Of a stretch of 64,000 bases of DNA, positions 1 to 12,917 are shown piece after piece (the first letter of the stretch is position 1; each line of letters opens with the position of its first letter). The notes beneath the pieces were generated by a model that saw only the letters and a program-made list of their open reading frames with translations, was not told the DNA's origin and searched no databases. Location: the NCBI RefSeq assembly GCF_041296385.1, contig NC_091013.1, positions 12,618,001 through 12,682,000 on the forward strand. Reading direction: 5' to 3'. A program made the position numbers and the translations under genes. Source of the DNA: Aphelocoma coerulescens (lineage: Eukaryota; Chordata; Aves; Passeriformes; Corvidae).

Positions 1-3000
1 CTTGCTGGCCACCTACATCACTATTTTCTACTAGAGTTATTTATTAAGATTTATGTGTTCCCTAGCATAAGGTTATCAACTAAAAACTCTGAAGCAATGG
101 CTGGAAAAGGAAAATTCACGTTTCAGTGGCAATCATTTCCTACACATCCCAGCTTTACAGATGAGATAATATTTCCTGAATCCTCCAGCAGGAGGCTGTG
201 AGGCTAACAGCAGTTTGGGCTAAAAAAGTAAAAAGTACAGCCACAGCGGTCTGGGGTTGTGTGTGTGCCAGGTTGAATACAAAATGAAAGGCAGACTGTA
301 GTGCTAGAAGTGAAAGACAGCAGACTTAAAAATGAAAGCTTTCTACAGAGCAAAGCACTGTGCAACACCAACACTGGTGTGTGCTGAATACAGGAGTCCC
401 CCTCAGTTTCCCTCAAAGCCCACTGATCTAGTCCTGAACAAAACAAGTCAGAGTCTGGCAGCCAACCCACTCACCAGATCCCACAAAACGGATCTCATTC
501 ATCAACTTGTATTCCCTGAGTAGGTGCCTGCTATAAAATTCTACACACTTTGCAACCAACCACAGCCCACAGCCAGAACTTTCACTGGCACAAAGTCAGT
601 AACTCAAATGTGCCAGGTCATTTGCAGCAGGAACAGATAACTTCAAATGCTTCAGGGATTAATTTGCAGATATAGAAGACAAACGGGGTGCATGTTGCTG
701 GCTGTCTAGACGGGAATCCATTTTCTTCCTTAGAGTATTGCTGATGCTTTCCTTGATACACCTCTGAAGGGTATTCTCTAGGTACCTAATTTTTAGGCCT
801 AAAAATTGACTCAAGTAAGCACATATCTAAAGTAAATGAGCTCAGAATTAACCCTAAAATGAATATAGCCCTAAAATTAAACTTGGTTTAGTTAGAGTAG
901 CCACAATACACCCTGATAATTCAGCTGTTGATCTATCCCTATTTTTTATTTTTTTAGTCATATTTATTTAGGTCTTTTAATTGTATATGTCTGAGACTCT
1001 CTTATGCATTCATAGTGAATACTGGGAGGACTGGTCTGTCTTTTGGAGGTACCTACAGGAAACTGTAAAACGTCCTGGAGAGTGTATTTGCATTTTAATA
1101 GACACATAGTAAAAATGTCACATCCAAAGAAGTTCTTAGAAATCTCAAAGTCCCTGTGATAAACAGTGGACAATGAGGCATTAAAACATGAGTAAGTAAC
1201 CAAAATGTCTTTGTAGGCTTTGTTGTTAGAAGCAGATAAATTATACTATTTTCAGTCCTTTCCTATGCATACCACAGGAAAAATAAGAATTTCTGACCAT
1301 GTTTGACCTAAAATGAAGTGAAATAACTGTTTTACTATAAATTATTTTTTAAAAAATTGATATTAGGTGTGGCTTTACCTAATAATATTTAATCTTAACA
1401 TATTAATAAAGTTTAAAAAATAATAATAATATGTAGTATTAAGATTTAATAAGTAGGTATAAAGCAATTTAATAATAATGTAATCTAATCTTTAAGTCTT
1501 CATGAGCATGTGTAAGGCTTTCATAAATCTAGGTCTGCACATGCTTTAGCATTTTTTTGATTGCTCAGAAATGTCAAATAGTCAAAAGAAATAGGTGATT
1601 CTCTGCAGTTCAACATATGGCAATCCACGCAATGGGAAGCCTTGTCCCCTACTTTCAATGCAGTTAGGGGCTACTTCATGCCTACAACCTTGTTTGCCTA
1701 CCACTGCAATGAAATCTGCTGCCTTGTAAAGACCATCCCTACCTACTGGCAGAGGCAAAACATGAGAAGAGTTAGATGCAATTATACAGCATCCGACTAT
1801 GGCTGCCAAAGGTTCTTCACCCATCAGCTTGGGTGCAGCTGCTTTCAGCACAAGCACAGAGTTTCTACACTGTTTCTTGTCTGAGAGCTGAAAAAAAATT
1901 AAATTCTTTTGCTAGAGGAATAACAATTTTACAATATGGGAGTGACAGAATTACAAGATTGAAATAAACAATTTTAAACATAATGATGATTATCCTTCGA
2001 GCCAGACAATGTGCACTGATCAATACAGTAATTGGACTGCATCCCAAATAACAAAAGTATATTCATGCTTTTGCAAAAGAAGGCAAAGTTCAGGCCATCT
2101 CAGATAAGAATGCCATGTTTTATGTATCCACCCATTCTTTCTTTTCAGTGATATTCTACTGGAACATGCTCCTTTCTTAGCACAGCCTGGCCTATTATTA
2201 ACAAACAGTGTGTAATACACATGTTCGTGGTTTGGTACTGATTGAGGTTAATTAGTGGTTCTTCTTACATAGATGTCTGGAATTATAACAAAAGGTTCAA
2301 AACCTACAATTAACAGTGGCAAGTAACCTATAATTTTTTTCCAACTCCTCTACTAATTCTGATTATTATCCAGTGCACATTTGATTTCTTGCCATTTTCT
2401 TTGACCTCTTCACAGCAGAGATGAAAATTTCATTGTTTAGGTAAGAGAAGTGCCATGTGGTTTCTTTACTACCAGGGACACAGCACGTTAACCTCTCACA
2501 GTCAGTCTTTGGGTACTGCCCCACCAAGACATAGGCTATTAATTATAATTCTTTATCAGTTATGTTGCATAAAATGTGTTTGAATTTAGTGGCCCTGATA
2601 TTCATAACTGTCAAATTAAAAAGGTATTTTAATCACAAAGCTACGACTGCAGAGTTCAGTTTAAGACTAGTATACACATCTCATCTCATGATTTCTATAT
2701 GAACCATTCTGAAAGAAAAATGATGAAGCAGAAAATTATTTATGTTGCATTTGCTGCAATATTGTCTCCATGGACAGCATCCTGGGGAACTATTCTCCTG
2801 TAAGCATATGCAGGTATAAATTTCCCTGAAATTTGAACTAGAGATCTCTAAGGTAAATCTGAACCATGACTGGCTTTGGAAGCTTCAGATTGGCAACCAG
2901 ACTGGTGTCTGGATTCAGTGTGTCATTTGAACTTTTGAACCCCTTCTGTTAGTGCTTGAAATCTGCAAATATTCAGAGGACATTGAGATATTAAAGTTAC

Positions 3001-4009
3001 ATCTAGTTAAAACAGAAGTAAAAGGGATCAATGGATCCTTTCAAGGTCATGCTTTCAGGTAGTCTGCCTGTCACTCTCCAAAATGCATTACACTTAAAAA
3101 AATGGACGGTTACACTACTTCTCACCTCTGACATGGTACTGACATTTGTCCACTAAAGTCCATTCAGTCTTTTTCAATCTTTTCAATAAGGGTCAGGGAG
3201 TCAGAATTCCTGCCTGTCAATCACAAAATAATATTCTGTTGTGCTGTACTGGAACATGCTCACAGCAGGTCAGAGTTCACAGAAGATGTCTTAAAATTCT
3301 GCCCATGGTCCTGAGCTTGCCAGAAACATATATAAATACACATATAAACCGAATTATACCAGCATAGTTTCTCCTTTCTTAGCTAAGGTCTGTAGCCTGC
3401 ATCATTACTTATTGATCAGGGGAATGATCATATCGTTTCAGACACAAAACACGATGGATCCACAACAAAGAACCTCAGACCCTTCTCAAAGTGAAGGAGA
3501 AATGGCTTAGATCAAATTGCTGTATTTCTTCCTAACTGAAGTAGCTGTGTGGATGAAAGAAACCCCTTGCCTGGTGTGGCTGTCCAGTGGGTATCCCTTG
3601 GGAGTCTCTATGCTTCCTCACCTTCCTGTGTGACTTTCAGCCATTCAGCTTGACCTCATGACGAGCTGGACTCCTGAGCCAGAGTACAATCCAGGCTCTT
3701 GGTCTGCAGGTTAAATTGTGTACCATATGCAGAACCACTGTGAGTATTCTGTGATTTGCTGGCAGGTTGTCACAAGCATTGACACTCAGGAGCCAGTAGT
3801 TTATTTCAGGCTGCCCATACACATGAGGGAAGCTATTGTCAGTATGTTCCTCAGGCATTACTGACAGGGAACCTTCATCTTCAAATAGTAATGAAATGTG
3901 AGTCATTCTGATTCAGAAATAGGAAATCAGAGTCATTTGCCTAAGAAAAATGTCTTTGAGTTCTTGGGACAACAGCTATTATAAACAGAATTTTAAAAAT
4001 TGCAGGTGT
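1..4009. other. AT-rich non-coding stretch, no gene seen
   Basis: The open frames here are short, overlap on both strands and have no recognisable domain. There are A/T tracts, including short TAA runs near 1410-1435. The part at about 3520-3900 is less AT-rich than its surroundings, but I found no coding signal in it. I recognise no interspersed repeat in this stretch. Confidence 0.6.
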
Positions 4010-4142
4010 AAATTTCTTTTTTTTTTAAATAAACATGAATATTTTCATATCCAAATGATTAAATTCCTATACATGAAATTTCTTTTTTTTTTTAAATAAA
4101 CATGAATATTTTCATATCCAAATGATTAAATGCCTATACATG
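4010..4142. repeat. 66-bp tandem duplication
   Basis: Two adjacent copies of a 66-bp unit lie at 4010-4075 and 4076-4142. Each starts with aaatttc, continues through a T run (10 T in the first copy, 11 in the second) and ends with cctatacatg. Besides the T-run length I see one base difference near the end (aaattcc versus aaatgcc). Such near-identity suggests a recent duplication, possibly by slippage or unequal exchange at the T run. No coding role is implied. Confidence 0.95.
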
Positions 4143-6101
4143 TCCAAAATTAAGCACATAAACACTGTTATGTCAGCCATATGGTAGTTCTTAACACGTA
4201 ATCATTCCTGCCTCTAAGACAACTTTGTGTACATTTATTTGGAAGCCCAATAAAGCATTCAGTTTTTTGCCAGTTAATGTAGAGAGAACAACTAAACAGT
4301 CTAAAACTCTCATACTTCCAGCTTCTAACATGTTTAAAGGGTTTTTTGTATTTAACATGGCCTAGTTTCCACCTTACATCTTATTTGACACTGTGGAAAT
4401 GGCAATTTTTGACATTGATGTCCTTTAAAAGTTTCCAAATTTCTGAGAAAATGATATACAAAATTAAAACTAAAGTTATACAAACATGAGTGTAATATAT
4501 ACAATCTGAAATGCATATGCATAAATTAAAGTATGATTTAAAGGTTTTGGAAGCTATTTACCATTTCAGAAGGTGTTATGAAAATTTTAAAAACTAGCAT
4601 ATTAAATATTGTACTTACCAATACTGTGAACAAATACCATAAACTCTGTGAAGGGCTGTGAGAGATATTTGTATGCCCCTGGATAAAGCCAGATATTTAA
4701 TAATATACCACTAAAAGTTAACAGTCATTGGTGATAGTGTGGTGGATTTGTAATACCTGAGGAGCAAAGATGAGATATTAATAAAGTAGACTATAATTTA
4801 TACACTAAATGCAATCATTAAATAAAGCAGAACCTATCTTGACAGCATGGGGACACTAACCTGTCTGGTTTTTTGGGGAGTTCCAGCAGTTTGTTTCTTG
4901 ACAGCAAGCACACATATTGGAAACAGAACACTTTCTATTTCAAATTGTCCTCAAACATCATCTATCACTTGGTCTTTCAGAGAAAAGGCAGTAACTTAGA
5001 GAAGATGAAAAAGGTTTTCTTCTACTCTCAGACTTTTTCTTGAATCATAATCATATGCTGCAGAATCTGACATGCCTTGTCTACAACATTAGTGTTCTAG
5101 CCCATCACAATGCATATGTATATACACATATAATATATTCACACGTGAATTCTAGAGGAAATTTATATGTGCAATTCAAAAACATTAGCTACAAACTTGT
5201 TAAATAACTGTCTAGAATTTTAGAGGAGCCTGAATAAACTGGGTAGGCTACATAATTTATTTTGAATAAATTATTTTGAATAATTTATCCCTGTGGTTTG
5301 TCAGTAGCTGAACACCAGGAAATTTCCTTACGACCTGCTCTCAGTATTCCTAAGGGGTGTCTGAGAACTGAGGCCCAAGAAAATTCTGTAAATTACATTG
5401 ATTTTCAGGCAATCTAAACTTCTCCCAATTCCTTGCTTAAAAAAATTTCTTACAGAAATAAATAAACTCGTGAAATGTATACAATCATGAAAAGCTTATA
5501 TTCAATGTCTTTGGAGATTTAGACTCTCTCTTATGTTTCTATTGAACATTCTTCTGTCCTCTCCCTCTGCTACAAAAACCAAACCCCTGTCTTTCAGAAA
5601 ATCTTTGCCATTATTAAGTTTAACATCTCTTAAATTAGGTTGGAAACACAAATGTAGAAACAGTCTTCTCAGTATGATTGCCTGCCTTAACAAAGTTTTT
5701 GGAACAAGTATTTGGGTTTAGTTTTACACTGGAAGAATCCATTATGTGTGCTCTGATACTGGTCTGTGATAACAAAAAAAAAATAATATAATAAATGTAG
5801 TGGGGTTTTTTGAAAGTGCATTCCTTTTCCAAACCACTATATTGATGTAAAAGTAACCATAGATGCACACTGGTAAAAATAGGTACTTTTTCAGTTCTTC
5901 AAATACTGGGCAATAAATTTGTCTGCTAAAACATACACAATACGACAAAATGGATCAAAGCAGCACTTCAGACGGTTAAGAAAAATTCTTAACTGCATTT
6001 TGAAAGAAATACATCTTCACAGAGATGTTTACATGCTCTAGTTTGTTCCCACATAAGCAGATGGAGTTTCAAAAGATAAATTTTACTTGCTCTAATGCCA
6101 G

Positions 6102-6105
<4 letters not shown>
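4143..6105. other. AT-rich non-coding stretch
   Basis: No gene or recognised transposon is seen. At about 5254-5290 the motif ttattttgaataa recurs in imperfect tandem form. Short A/T runs are frequent. Confidence 0.6.

Positions 6106-6140
<35 letters not shown>
6106..6140. repeat. (AT)n microsatellite
   Basis: An uninterrupted alternating A/T tract of about 35 bases lies between gatac and cacctg. It is a simple dinucleotide repeat and likely polymorphic in length. Confidence 0.97.
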
Positions 6141-6143
<3 letters not shown>

Positions 6144-9100
6144 CTGTTACTAAGCAGAAGTGGGAGGGAATTCCTCTAGGATTACTCTGCAAATAAGTGC
6201 TCAGCTAAAAGGATCCTTGAAAGTGTAGACATATAAATAAAAATTACTCACTACCAGTTGTACATGAGGAAAGTGAATTCAAATATATAGGACAGGATGT
6301 TTTCAATCAGTAACATTATGCAAAACCAGGAAGTTTTTTTAACATCTTCGTGAAATAATCAAGCCACAATATTATGCTAGTCATTAAAAAAATTAAAAAA
6401 CTCACCAAATTCTAGAGAAAAGCTATGTGGATTAAAAAAGATTCTTGTTATGAGACCAGACGAGATTTTGCAGTAACCAGCTCTGCCCACAAAACAGTGT
6501 TGGTGGTGGATCCTCCTCACCTATTTCACTCAATGTATTTATTCCTTTTTGGTCTGTGCTGTATCCTAATGCAGACACACATTTTCTCTTCATTCTCTCT
6601 TCCTCTTCCTTCTGCATTAATAAAATGGGAAATGAATCTGAGAAACAGGTTTCTTCCTACAAAAGTAACAGCAGCTTTGACAAAGCTAGATAGGTATTCA
6701 AGTTTGTTTATTTAAGAGATTTCCTTAGAAAACAATTTAAACTGCTTTATTTTAAAGGGCATGATTGGACAGGGGTGGTTTTGCCTTCCCTACTGTCCTT
6801 TCCAAAGCTTTGGTGGGCAGGGGTGCATGTGCAGTTCAGATGGGTGTTGCATTACAGTGCAGCCCTTCCTCCACCAGGTAGGGAAAAGAAAAGCTGCTAC
6901 ATTGGTCCTTGCCAGAATGTTCATAGCCTTCTTTCTCCTCCTGCTTCCCCCAGTAATTTTTGTTCATAAACTAGAAATATCTCAGATCCCAACATAATCG
7001 TTGGTGCACAGATAAAAAGAGAAATCAGACACTCAAATAGAAGAGTATAAGTGATACCAAGTGCCTCAGAAGGCATGTGTGATATCTGACTAAGTCAGTA
7101 TAGGGTTACTACACTTACCAAAACACACTGGAGATTGAGGAGCTCTCTGCCTAATTCAACAGAGAGATTGTTGTTTCCATGTTTGGGTGTCTTTACTCTG
7201 TGATTGCACATGTACCTTTGATTAGGCAAGAGATTTCTGTTTTGTTTTATTTAGACTGATTTCTACAAGTCATGGTGGCCTTAAATATCTTGCCATACTC
7301 TCTCGACTGAGCACAAATCATACTTGTGCAAATTTATGGAGTGAAGCTTGATTTAACTCATCTGTCTTTGCTAGGTTTGAATAATACGAGGAAATTTTAT
7401 GTCCTGAATTTATGCAGAGGTAACTTTCATAAAAAGTGCAAATTTAATCTTTAGATAAATCACATGAAGAGCAATTCCCCTGCTTTGAGGAAAAAACAAC
7501 AAACCCTCCAACTTTTCAATAAAAGGTAAAATTTCAGGACAAAACTTATCATCCTGTACATGAACTTCAGTGTAATTTTCAATCTGTCTGAGAACAAATG
7601 CACCTAGCTGAATCCCATCTCTTGAGACTCTCCCCAGAACTCACTTCTCTCTGCCCTATTACCATGGCCTTCTACTCCCCCTTCTCCATGGGACATAGGG
7701 CCCATTGGTACTACAGCTCCCACAATATACCCATCTGTACTGCTACTTCATATATTCATTGTATTTAGAACTGTTGGGGGGGGGAGGGGAAGGGAATACC
7801 TTCATACTGTTTATCACAAAAAGGAAAAGCTCACACAGTAGTAACATGTCTCCCCACACATGAAAAAAAAGCTTTCCATGATTAGTAATACTATGTGTCC
7901 ACTGAGCATATTTTTCAATTGCAAATTCAGGATAAAATTCACATCAAAAATGTTCTGTGTTCAATAAAATGCAGCCTAGTGTATCTCTAGCCTGTCTGTG
8001 TAACATACTGCACTTTAATAAACATTTCTGGCTACAGAAACAAGTTCTGTTTGCATTGTCCAAGCCGTAGCGGATGCAGTAAAACATATTTACAAGGCAG
8101 ATTTGTTATTTAAATTATGCATCTGTGGCTCAGAGTGTGCATATAGTAAATCATTTCAGTAAAGAGGTGCTGTCTTTAGGCAGCACTCTAGAGTTCTTTT
8201 TGCACTGAATATCACATAATAACAATATGTATACTATTCTTTTTCCTTTCTCCTTTTTTCCTCTACTCTGCAACAAAGGTGATTCTTCAGCTCACTGTCA
8301 TCTGCCTCCAGTCTTTGAAAAAAATGTGAAACTTCACACAAGATAAAAATAAAGGTGGATGGAGGTGGAAACAGGATTTTACATTGCTCTCTCTTTTAAA
8401 GAGTTTTTATTAATAAAACAGGACTGGATTATCAGGGCATAATTATGTCACTTTTGTTATGTTTTGTTCTTGTCATTCATTTCAGATGGATAATTGAATG
8501 CTATTATTTATCTCCCTTTTCTTCACTAAACACATTAAAAAGACAAGCAGATACTGTGGAAATATCTGTAAATGTGCCTTGACAAGCTCCTTCAGATCGA
8601 TGCAACAACTTTAAAAGGACTCTTGTTATATAACTGCTGTAGCTACAAGACTTTGTGTGGAGATGATTTTGAAGTTTATGGATTTGAAAAAGGAAGAAAA
8701 TCATATTCAAGGCTTCCCAAAGTGCTGAAGGGTGGATGCAATGGGTAACAGTAAAAATTCTGAGAAATTAACTTTAAACCAAGTTTTTTTCTATTACCCA
8801 GTAATACACAATGTTGTTCCTATATCCAAATGCCCAGGCAAGATCATTTTGGTTTGAGGTCCAACTAATACAATGACTATGTCCATTTTGATTAGTAGCA
8901 TAAAACTATCTATGTACTTTAAATAAAGCTTCAAATTACTTCAAAGAAGCAATTAATCTATTTCTTCCACTGAAAAAAATGGAGGTCCAGATAGCTGCTT
9001 CCAATATAGAATGACTACATTCAGTCAGATGAATGGCATTTCAGCTGTTCAGACATGGATCCTGTATGCCACATGACATATGTTGTGGGTCAGGATCCTG

Positions 9101-10321
9101 GGATCTGACACATCAGCTTCTGTGGCCTGACAATCCTCTTATCAAAAAATAGTAGCTGGCATTCATTCACCTTGTTCAAACAGAAAAAATAAAAGCATGT
9201 AGCAAATCCATGCGTATATTATTAATCTTTTGCAAGTCCATGATAAAGGCTGTTTATATGTCACAAAAAAAGGAACACATCTACCACCCTTGGCTCTTGG
9301 TGCTTCAACTAATTGCTCTGTTAGCAGACTGCTTCTGACTTCAAAGATGATGATTATGCAGCTACTGATGGCGAGTCTCAGCAGAAGGAAGGAGGATCGT
9401 GGGAGTATAGGCAATTAGCAAATGTTTTCACAGTCACCAAGGAGGGTGAGAGCAGTATCTGAAGTTTACACTGCGTTATATTACATTACACTGATGTTTA
9501 AATGAATGCCACCAGTGCTGTTCTTACATTGCTTTTGTGGATTATTTTTCTGGGGTTGTTGGGTTTTTTGTTTGTTTTTTGGGTTTTTTTTAAGCAGACA
9601 GTAAAATGTTAATTCTCATTGTATTTTGGAAAAATCACAGGCAGATGTGATAAAAGTTGCTTTTCAGCTGCCTGCTATAATGTTTGATAAATAACTTAAA
9701 ACTTTACATCATTTTTTGCATTTTTTTTAAATGATCAGCTTGTGATTTGGCAACTGGTGAAGGAGGAGAAAGCCACAGTAAATCTAAGAAATCTATATGA
9801 CCAATATTTCATAAGCCTAAAAGCAAAAATTATTTGGAAAAGAAAATCTATAAAAGGCTTTCAGTAGCTAGGAAAGACCTTAGACCTTGTCTGATTACAC
9901 TGAATATTTAGCTAAGCATAGACAACTCCTGACCTGAAAGGTTATCATAAATTTCAAAATTTGAGAAGAGACAAAGCACAGATTTAGGAAGTTGACAATC
10001 AGATTCCTTTTAGAAAGACAGGATTTAAACACTTGGTTTGGACATAGTATTCCAACACCTGGACATAGTACCTTGTAAACATAAGACTACACCAAAGAAG
10101 TGCTTCAGCTTTTCTCACCTGAGCCTCTCTTGACTGGAAACACAGAGAAAGTGTCTCTGCTGTTGCTCACACTATCAAACTGAAACCAAATATTTAATCA
10201 AGTCCCTATTTAAATAACTGTTTTCTAACATATCATACCCTTTCTATAGTAACCTACATTCCAGCTGTATGATACGCATGTTTTATTTTGCACTTCAGGA
10301 AACCACAGCTGTCTTTGCCTT
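6141..10321. other. Non-coding stretch with simple-sequence patches
   Basis: No gene is supported. A G-rich run is at 7776-7794 (annotated separately). A T/G-rich patch made of T runs broken by single or triple G lies at about 9551-9592. The small open frames at 6425-6997 and 8504-8710 show no family features. Confidence 0.6.
7776..7794 (+). other. G-rich tract with quadruplex-forming potential
   Basis: Nine G are followed by A, four G, AA and three G. The nine-G run can supply two G3 tracts separated by one G, so four G3 tracts with short loops are available on the + strand. This meets the usual sequence pattern for a G-quadruplex; whether it folds cannot be seen here. Confidence 0.6.
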
Positions 10322-10437
10322 AATCACAGAATCACAGAGTATGCTGAGTGGGGACCCACAAGGATCATCAAACCCAGCTCCTGGCCCTGCACAGGACCAA
10401 TCCTCTTCCTCTGAAGGACAGCTGCCAAAATTTTGAG
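10322..10437 (-). mobile_element. CR1 LINE fragment (3' end)
   Basis: On the + strand the piece opens with aatcacagaatcacag, the reverse complement of the CR1 3'-terminal octamer repeat. It continues with CR1-like text (ggacccacaaggatcatc, then ccagctcctggccctgcac). The element therefore lies on the minus strand. Only the last hundred or so bases are present, the usual 5' truncation of CR1, and no reverse transcriptase frame survives. Confidence 0.85.
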
Positions 10438-11324
10438 GTTTGAGTCTCAAGCATTTTCTTTAATTCAGACTCCACTGAAGTGCAAGCAAACTGTGAATAT
10501 ATAATGATAAGAGGTGACAGGAATAAAGCAAAAAACAGGATATGAATAGAGCTTTATTGGTTTTTCTTAATAGAAAAGCAAGAGCTATAATGGCAATGCT
10601 ATCATGTATTCTGTTTTCCTCTCTCCTCTGACTGCAATAACTTCTAGGTTCCTGGAAAAAAACCAAATGATAATAGGAGCATTTCAGTGGGAGAGGCTGT
10701 GGAAAAATACTGAAAGACAAAACTCAGCAAGGAGAAGTGCCAGGTTGGCCATAGTTAACCAGAAACAAACTGTCTGCAAACCTTAGGAGCAGAGACTTTG
10801 AGGGAACTTGGTGTACTTCCCTGGAAGAGGCAGGAAACAAAGGATGGAGTGGTACTGAGGGGTTGTGGTCATGTTCTGTTTAAATCAGTGCAAGTAATGG
10901 GAACTAAGCCAAAGGAATGACCTAAACAGCAACTGAAAGATGAGCCATGTTTCATTAACTTGAAAGTACATTTGACTTTTCATGCCCCTGGATATGTTAA
11001 TGAAGTAAAAATCTGCACATGCTTTGCATGTATGACTAAAGTCACTCAAACTCCACCTAATGATGAAATCATATCAAACAAAAATTTCTCTCCACTCTCA
11101 AAGAAAACAATATAAATGTAATTCAAGGGGAGAGGGAAGTCAGAGGAGAGTCTACTTCTGTATCCTGGAGGTCAAAAGGCTGTACCCATCTCCATCCCTA
11201 CAGGAACATTTATTTGATAAGCTTTGTTCTGCAGTAATATTATTGCTTATGATTGCTGATATCAGTGTATTTATCAACAGTGATTTCTGAAACTAATTCT
11301 GTCTCACCAATCAATAAATTGCAA
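10438..11324. other. Non-coding stretch
   Basis: No gene or recognised repeat is seen between the CR1 fragment and the tandem array. Small open frames on both strands (10460-10786, 11060-11290) have no family features. Confidence 0.55.
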
Positions 11325-11495
11325 TATTTGTGAATCTGGAATCTTAATGAGTGTGCCCAGACTTATAGTGTAACTCATGCTATTTGTGCATCTGGGATTG
11401 CAAATGTGCCCAGATTTATTGTGTCAGTACTGCCCTATTAGTGCATTTGGGATAGTGAGAGTCCTAATGTCCCAGATTTACAGTGCCAAACTGGT
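11325..11495. repeat. Three-unit diverged tandem array with internal inverted repeats
   Basis: Units lie at about 11325-11380, 11381-11435 and 11436-11495 (55-60 bp each). Each has the order tatttgtgcatctgggat, a spacer, then tgcccagatttat. Within a unit the tctggg and cccaga halves are complementary. In the middle unit atctggg (11390-11396) and cccagat (11409-11415) form a perfect 7-bp stem with a 12-nt loop. The units are clearly diverged, so the array is not recent. It could be an old minisatellite or a repeated U3-type segment of an LTR; neither is proven. Confidence 0.75.
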
Positions 11496-12665
11496 TATTC
11501 TGCAATATTATCTGTGAAATTCTCCTGGGTTCTTGGACAGACAGAAAATACACCACGTAAGAAGGGGGAGGCTCAGCCATCCCTGGGCTGGCTGTATCTG
11601 CAGCTAACCAAGAAAACAATGGGGACTCCCTTTCCTAAATTTTTACAAGACAGAGGTGCAGGCAGTGGTAACAGTATGGTTCAACAACCGAATTCTTCTG
11701 CCTATGAGCAATAATGTGTTCAACAAGTTCTTATCAAGGTAAACCTTTTTGTTAGAAAAATTGCAGACATTCTCATTTTTCAGAAGATTTTTGTATGTTA
11801 GGAAAAGTTCCTATTCTACTAATTCTATTTGTACACAATTGCATTTGCTGTTGAAATACTTTCAATGAAAAAACTTTTGAAATAGAACTTTCCTTTTCTC
11901 ATCACCAGAGATACCTTGAGGACTTCAATGCATCAAAGACAGACCAGAACGCAAGACCTTGTAGCCTCAGCAAGCAAGGAAGAGTAGGGAAAAAAGTAGA
12001 GAAAAATTGATCACGAGTAAAGAGTTTCAGGATAAATTTGCATTTTGCAAATAAAAATTTTGTCACTTTTGGGGGAAAATGGACCTTGTTTTCTCAAATA
12101 AATGTAGTTCGGACACAGCATCCATAGGAGAAATGTGTGAGATAATGGGAAAATTAAAAAAATATTTTCTTTTTTTTTTCTGTATCTTATGATAAAAACT
12201 GTTTAACAGGAAATGCAGAGATGCATAAACTGGTTTTGAGACCGTATTTCGAATTACAGGACTATAGGGTTTATTTCCAGTTCTGTCAGGTTACAAAGCT
12301 GATTTCAAGGAACATGCATTTTATTGCCAGATTTAGAACAATAAAAGTCTCAATGGTTAATGAAAGTGTCTAAATAATGTCGCTCAGTATAAATTTGCTG
12401 TACAAAATCAAAGGCAGAACAATCAATTAATACTGAATGTTAAGGGAGCTATGATTCTAATGGGCTCATGTTCTCCAAAAAAAGAAAACATGCCAATTCG
12501 AGGAATAATTGATTATTTCTTTCCAATTAGTCTTGACCTTGTAATCTAATTGTAAAGCATAACTGTGCACCAAGGCCCTTTTCGCTTTCCTTTTCTTGGA
12601 AAGGAAACATTAGGGCAATAGAGATTTGTGCAAAGGTCCTTCCTTTAGGATTATCTTTGGCTTCA
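11496..12665. other. Non-coding stretch
   Basis: The segment at 11515-11720, next to the tandem array, is less AT-rich and could belong to the same old insertion, but I do not recognise it. From 11740 on the sequence is AT-rich with no gene or repeat I can name. Confidence 0.5.
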
Positions 12666-12917
12666 GTCACGGAATCACAGGATGGTTGAGATTGGATGGT
12701 ATCTCTGGGGATCATCTGGTCTTAACTACCCTGCTCAAGAAGGGACTCCTACAGTCAGTTGCCCCAGATCCTGTCCAAAGTGGTTTTGAATATCCACAAG
12801 AATGGAGACAACAGCCCTGGACAACTTGTGTCAGTGCTCCGTCACACACACGGTGCAAAAATATTTCCTGATATTCAAAAAGAACTTCATGTGTTTCATT
12901 TTGTGCTTATTGTCTTT
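12666..12917 (-). mobile_element. CR1 LINE fragment (3' end)
   Basis: The + strand reads gtcacggaatcacaggatgg, then gatcatctggtcttaactac and cctgctcaagaaggg, followed by a segment around attcaaaaagaacttcatg. These match the reverse complement of the CR1 3' region in order, so the element is on the minus strand. It is noticeably diverged from the family and has no intact frame. Confidence 0.88.
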
